This document shows positions 63,244 through 64,000 of a stretch of 64,000 nt of DNA, in pieces. The stretch lies in the IMG/VR virus record IMGVR_UViG_3300048929_000185, positions 1-64,000 of that record; one strand, given 5' to 3'. Numbering within the stretch: the stretch's first letter is position 1; each line of letters begins with the position of its first letter. Made by a program: the position numbers and the translations under genes. The stretch comes from a virus. The notes beneath the pieces are model-generated. The model did not search any database. It had not been told where the DNA came from and saw nothing but the letters and a program-made list of their open reading frames with translations.

Positions 63244-63417
63244 TTATTGATTAGTCATTTCTTCGATTCTATTTGTTACCTGTTCAATTTTACCATCTAT
63301 TGCAATCAAGCTTGATACAAGCTGCCAGTCGTAACCGCTACCTAATTCCTTGCAAATCATTTCTCTTTTATCTTTCATTCTTTGTAAATCGGTAATTAAA
63401 TAATCAATCTGTTTCAT
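63244..63417 (-). CDS. 57-residue helical protein
   Basis: MKQIDYLITDLQRMKDKREM and LIAIDGKIEQVTNRIEEM, two amphipathic helices. The ATG at 63417 follows GAGAGGACATAAAT; a longer frame to 63465 lacks its own site. Function unknown. Confidence 0.68.
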   Translation of the reverse strand: MKQIDYLITDLQRMKDKREMICKELGSGYDWQLVSSLIAIDGKIEQVTNRIEEMTNQ

Positions 63418-63452
63418 ATTTATGTCCTCTCTTTTCTGATAAAATGGATATT

Positions 63453-63629
63453 TTAACGTTCCCAATAGTAACCAGATCCGTCTAATAACGTAATCTGTAC
63501 GCCATCTGCGTCTGCTTGAATGTCTGCAACCTGATTCATGTCAATCATGTCTCCGTTTCCAAATCTGCCAAATAAAAAAGCACTTATGACAAGTGCGGTT
63601 GTGATGATTGCATATTTGATTTTTCTCAT
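63453..63629 (-). CDS. 58-residue membrane-anchored or exported small protein
   Basis: A positively charged start (MRKIKYAIITTALVISAFLF) forms a signal-anchor helix, then an acidic soluble part (DIQADADGVQITLLDGSGYY). Starts after AAAGGTGTATAAAT. Function unknown. Confidence 0.68.
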   Translation of the reverse strand: MRKIKYAIITTALVISAFLFGRFGNGDMIDMNQVADIQADADGVQITLLDGSGYYWER

Positions 63630-63705
63630 ATTTATACACCTTTCTTTATAATTATTCGCTTAATAGAAATGAGCCTATAACCTGTAACAGCTATAAGCCC
63701 TTGTT

Positions 63706-64000
63706 TCACGCTTCAATTTTCAAATCGTTAAACATTTCATTTACGTCCGTTTCGTAATATTCACACAAGGCTGAAAACGACTTAATAACGCATTGCCATT
63801 CATCTTCCTTTACATATTGTAACCATGGTTGCTTTCCTCTGTTCTGTAAATCAATGTGGTATTTATTTTTGAGTTGTTTGTATAAGTCGTTCCATACTTT
63901 ACCATAACCTACGTGTGCGTACTTGGAAAGCTTTCTGACTGCAAAATTAATACGGCTTCTATCTTCCCATTCAAGGATTCCATTTGCAAGCGCCTTGTTT
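63706..64000 (-). CDS. C-terminal part of a larger protein, cut by the window edge
   Basis: An open frame of 97 codons enters from the right edge: RINFAVRKLSKYAHVGYGKV, WNDLYKQLKNKYHIDLQNRG, WLQYVKEDEWQCVIKSFSAL, ending NEMFNDLKIEA. The helical pattern resembles the C-terminal domain of phage antirepressor-like proteins, but the start lies outside the window, so the identity is uncertain. Confidence 0.7.
   Translation of the reverse strand, partial: NKALANGILEWEDRSRINFAVRKLSKYAHVGYGKVWNDLYKQLKNKYHIDLQNRGKQPWLQYVKEDEWQCVIKSFSALCEYYETDVNEMFNDLKIEA

Overview
The window looks like 64 kb of early-region and accessory DNA from a large temperate phage, or phage-plasmid, of an anaerobic low-GC Firmicute. 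A Lachnospiraceae- or Clostridia-type host is an inference. The reasons are an AT-rich composition, strong GGAGG ribosome sites, consensus TTGACA-17-TATAAT promoters, an oxygen-sensitive class III ribonucleotide reductase (NrdD/NrdG), a SleB-type wall hydrolase and many small phage families (YopX, DUF3310, DUF551, DUF1071, ORF6C/ORF6N, P22-AR). No capsid, tail, terminase, rRNA, complete tRNA or CRISPR array is visible. Every credible gene reads leftward on the minus strand.

Layout, left to right. 0-2.2 kb: a coiled-coil gene, a 425-bp non-coding stretch with a tRNA-3'-end-like block (candidate att site), a Tn916-type integrase and a small excisionase-like protein. 2.2-12.9 kb: wall hydrolase, dUTPase overlapped by an HNH-AP2 endonuclease, NrdG, NrdD, a redoxin, small membrane proteins, a nucleoside deoxyribosyltransferase-like enzyme, DUF3310 and a ThyX-like protein. 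12.9-24.9 kb: many small proteins, a BCS1-like AAA ATPase, an HNH/AP2-like protein, YopX and three DNA methyltransferase-like proteins. 24.9-38 kb: a near-complete replisome and recombination set (ERCC4-type nuclease, DnaE polymerase, Cas4/RecB-like nuclease, primase, DnaB helicase, a zinc protein, SSB, an HNH nuclease and a DUF1071 annealing protein). 38-46.3 kb: mostly small and zinc-ribbon proteins, a zinc metalloprotease-like protein and an ORF6N antirepressor. 46.4-57.1 kb: the regulatory zone, with a recombinase-fold protein lacking catalytic residues (candidate master repressor), MazF, two ribbon-helix-helix proteins, a second tyrosine recombinase and a P22-AR/ORF6C antirepressor. 57-64 kb: small accessory genes separated by structured RNA-like hairpins.

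The most striking organisation is a set of four near-identical promoters (about 12.81, 24.83, 37.94 and 46.34 kb). Each carries the box ATATAGTAAT in its -35/-10 spacer and a second copy exactly 36 bp downstream. They cut 2-46 kb into four leftward operons of roughly 8-13 kb, which implies one shared regulator. The recombinase-fold protein at 46.98-47.91 kb is a plausible candidate, by analogy with MrpR (YopR) of Bacillus phage SPbeta. A second repeated signal, a small hairpin with invariant loop TGGCAG (leftward strand) followed by AAATGTAAATACC, occurs at four operon junctions or leaders; its stem sequence covaries in three copies. Several small genes carry single nonsense or frameshift lesions.
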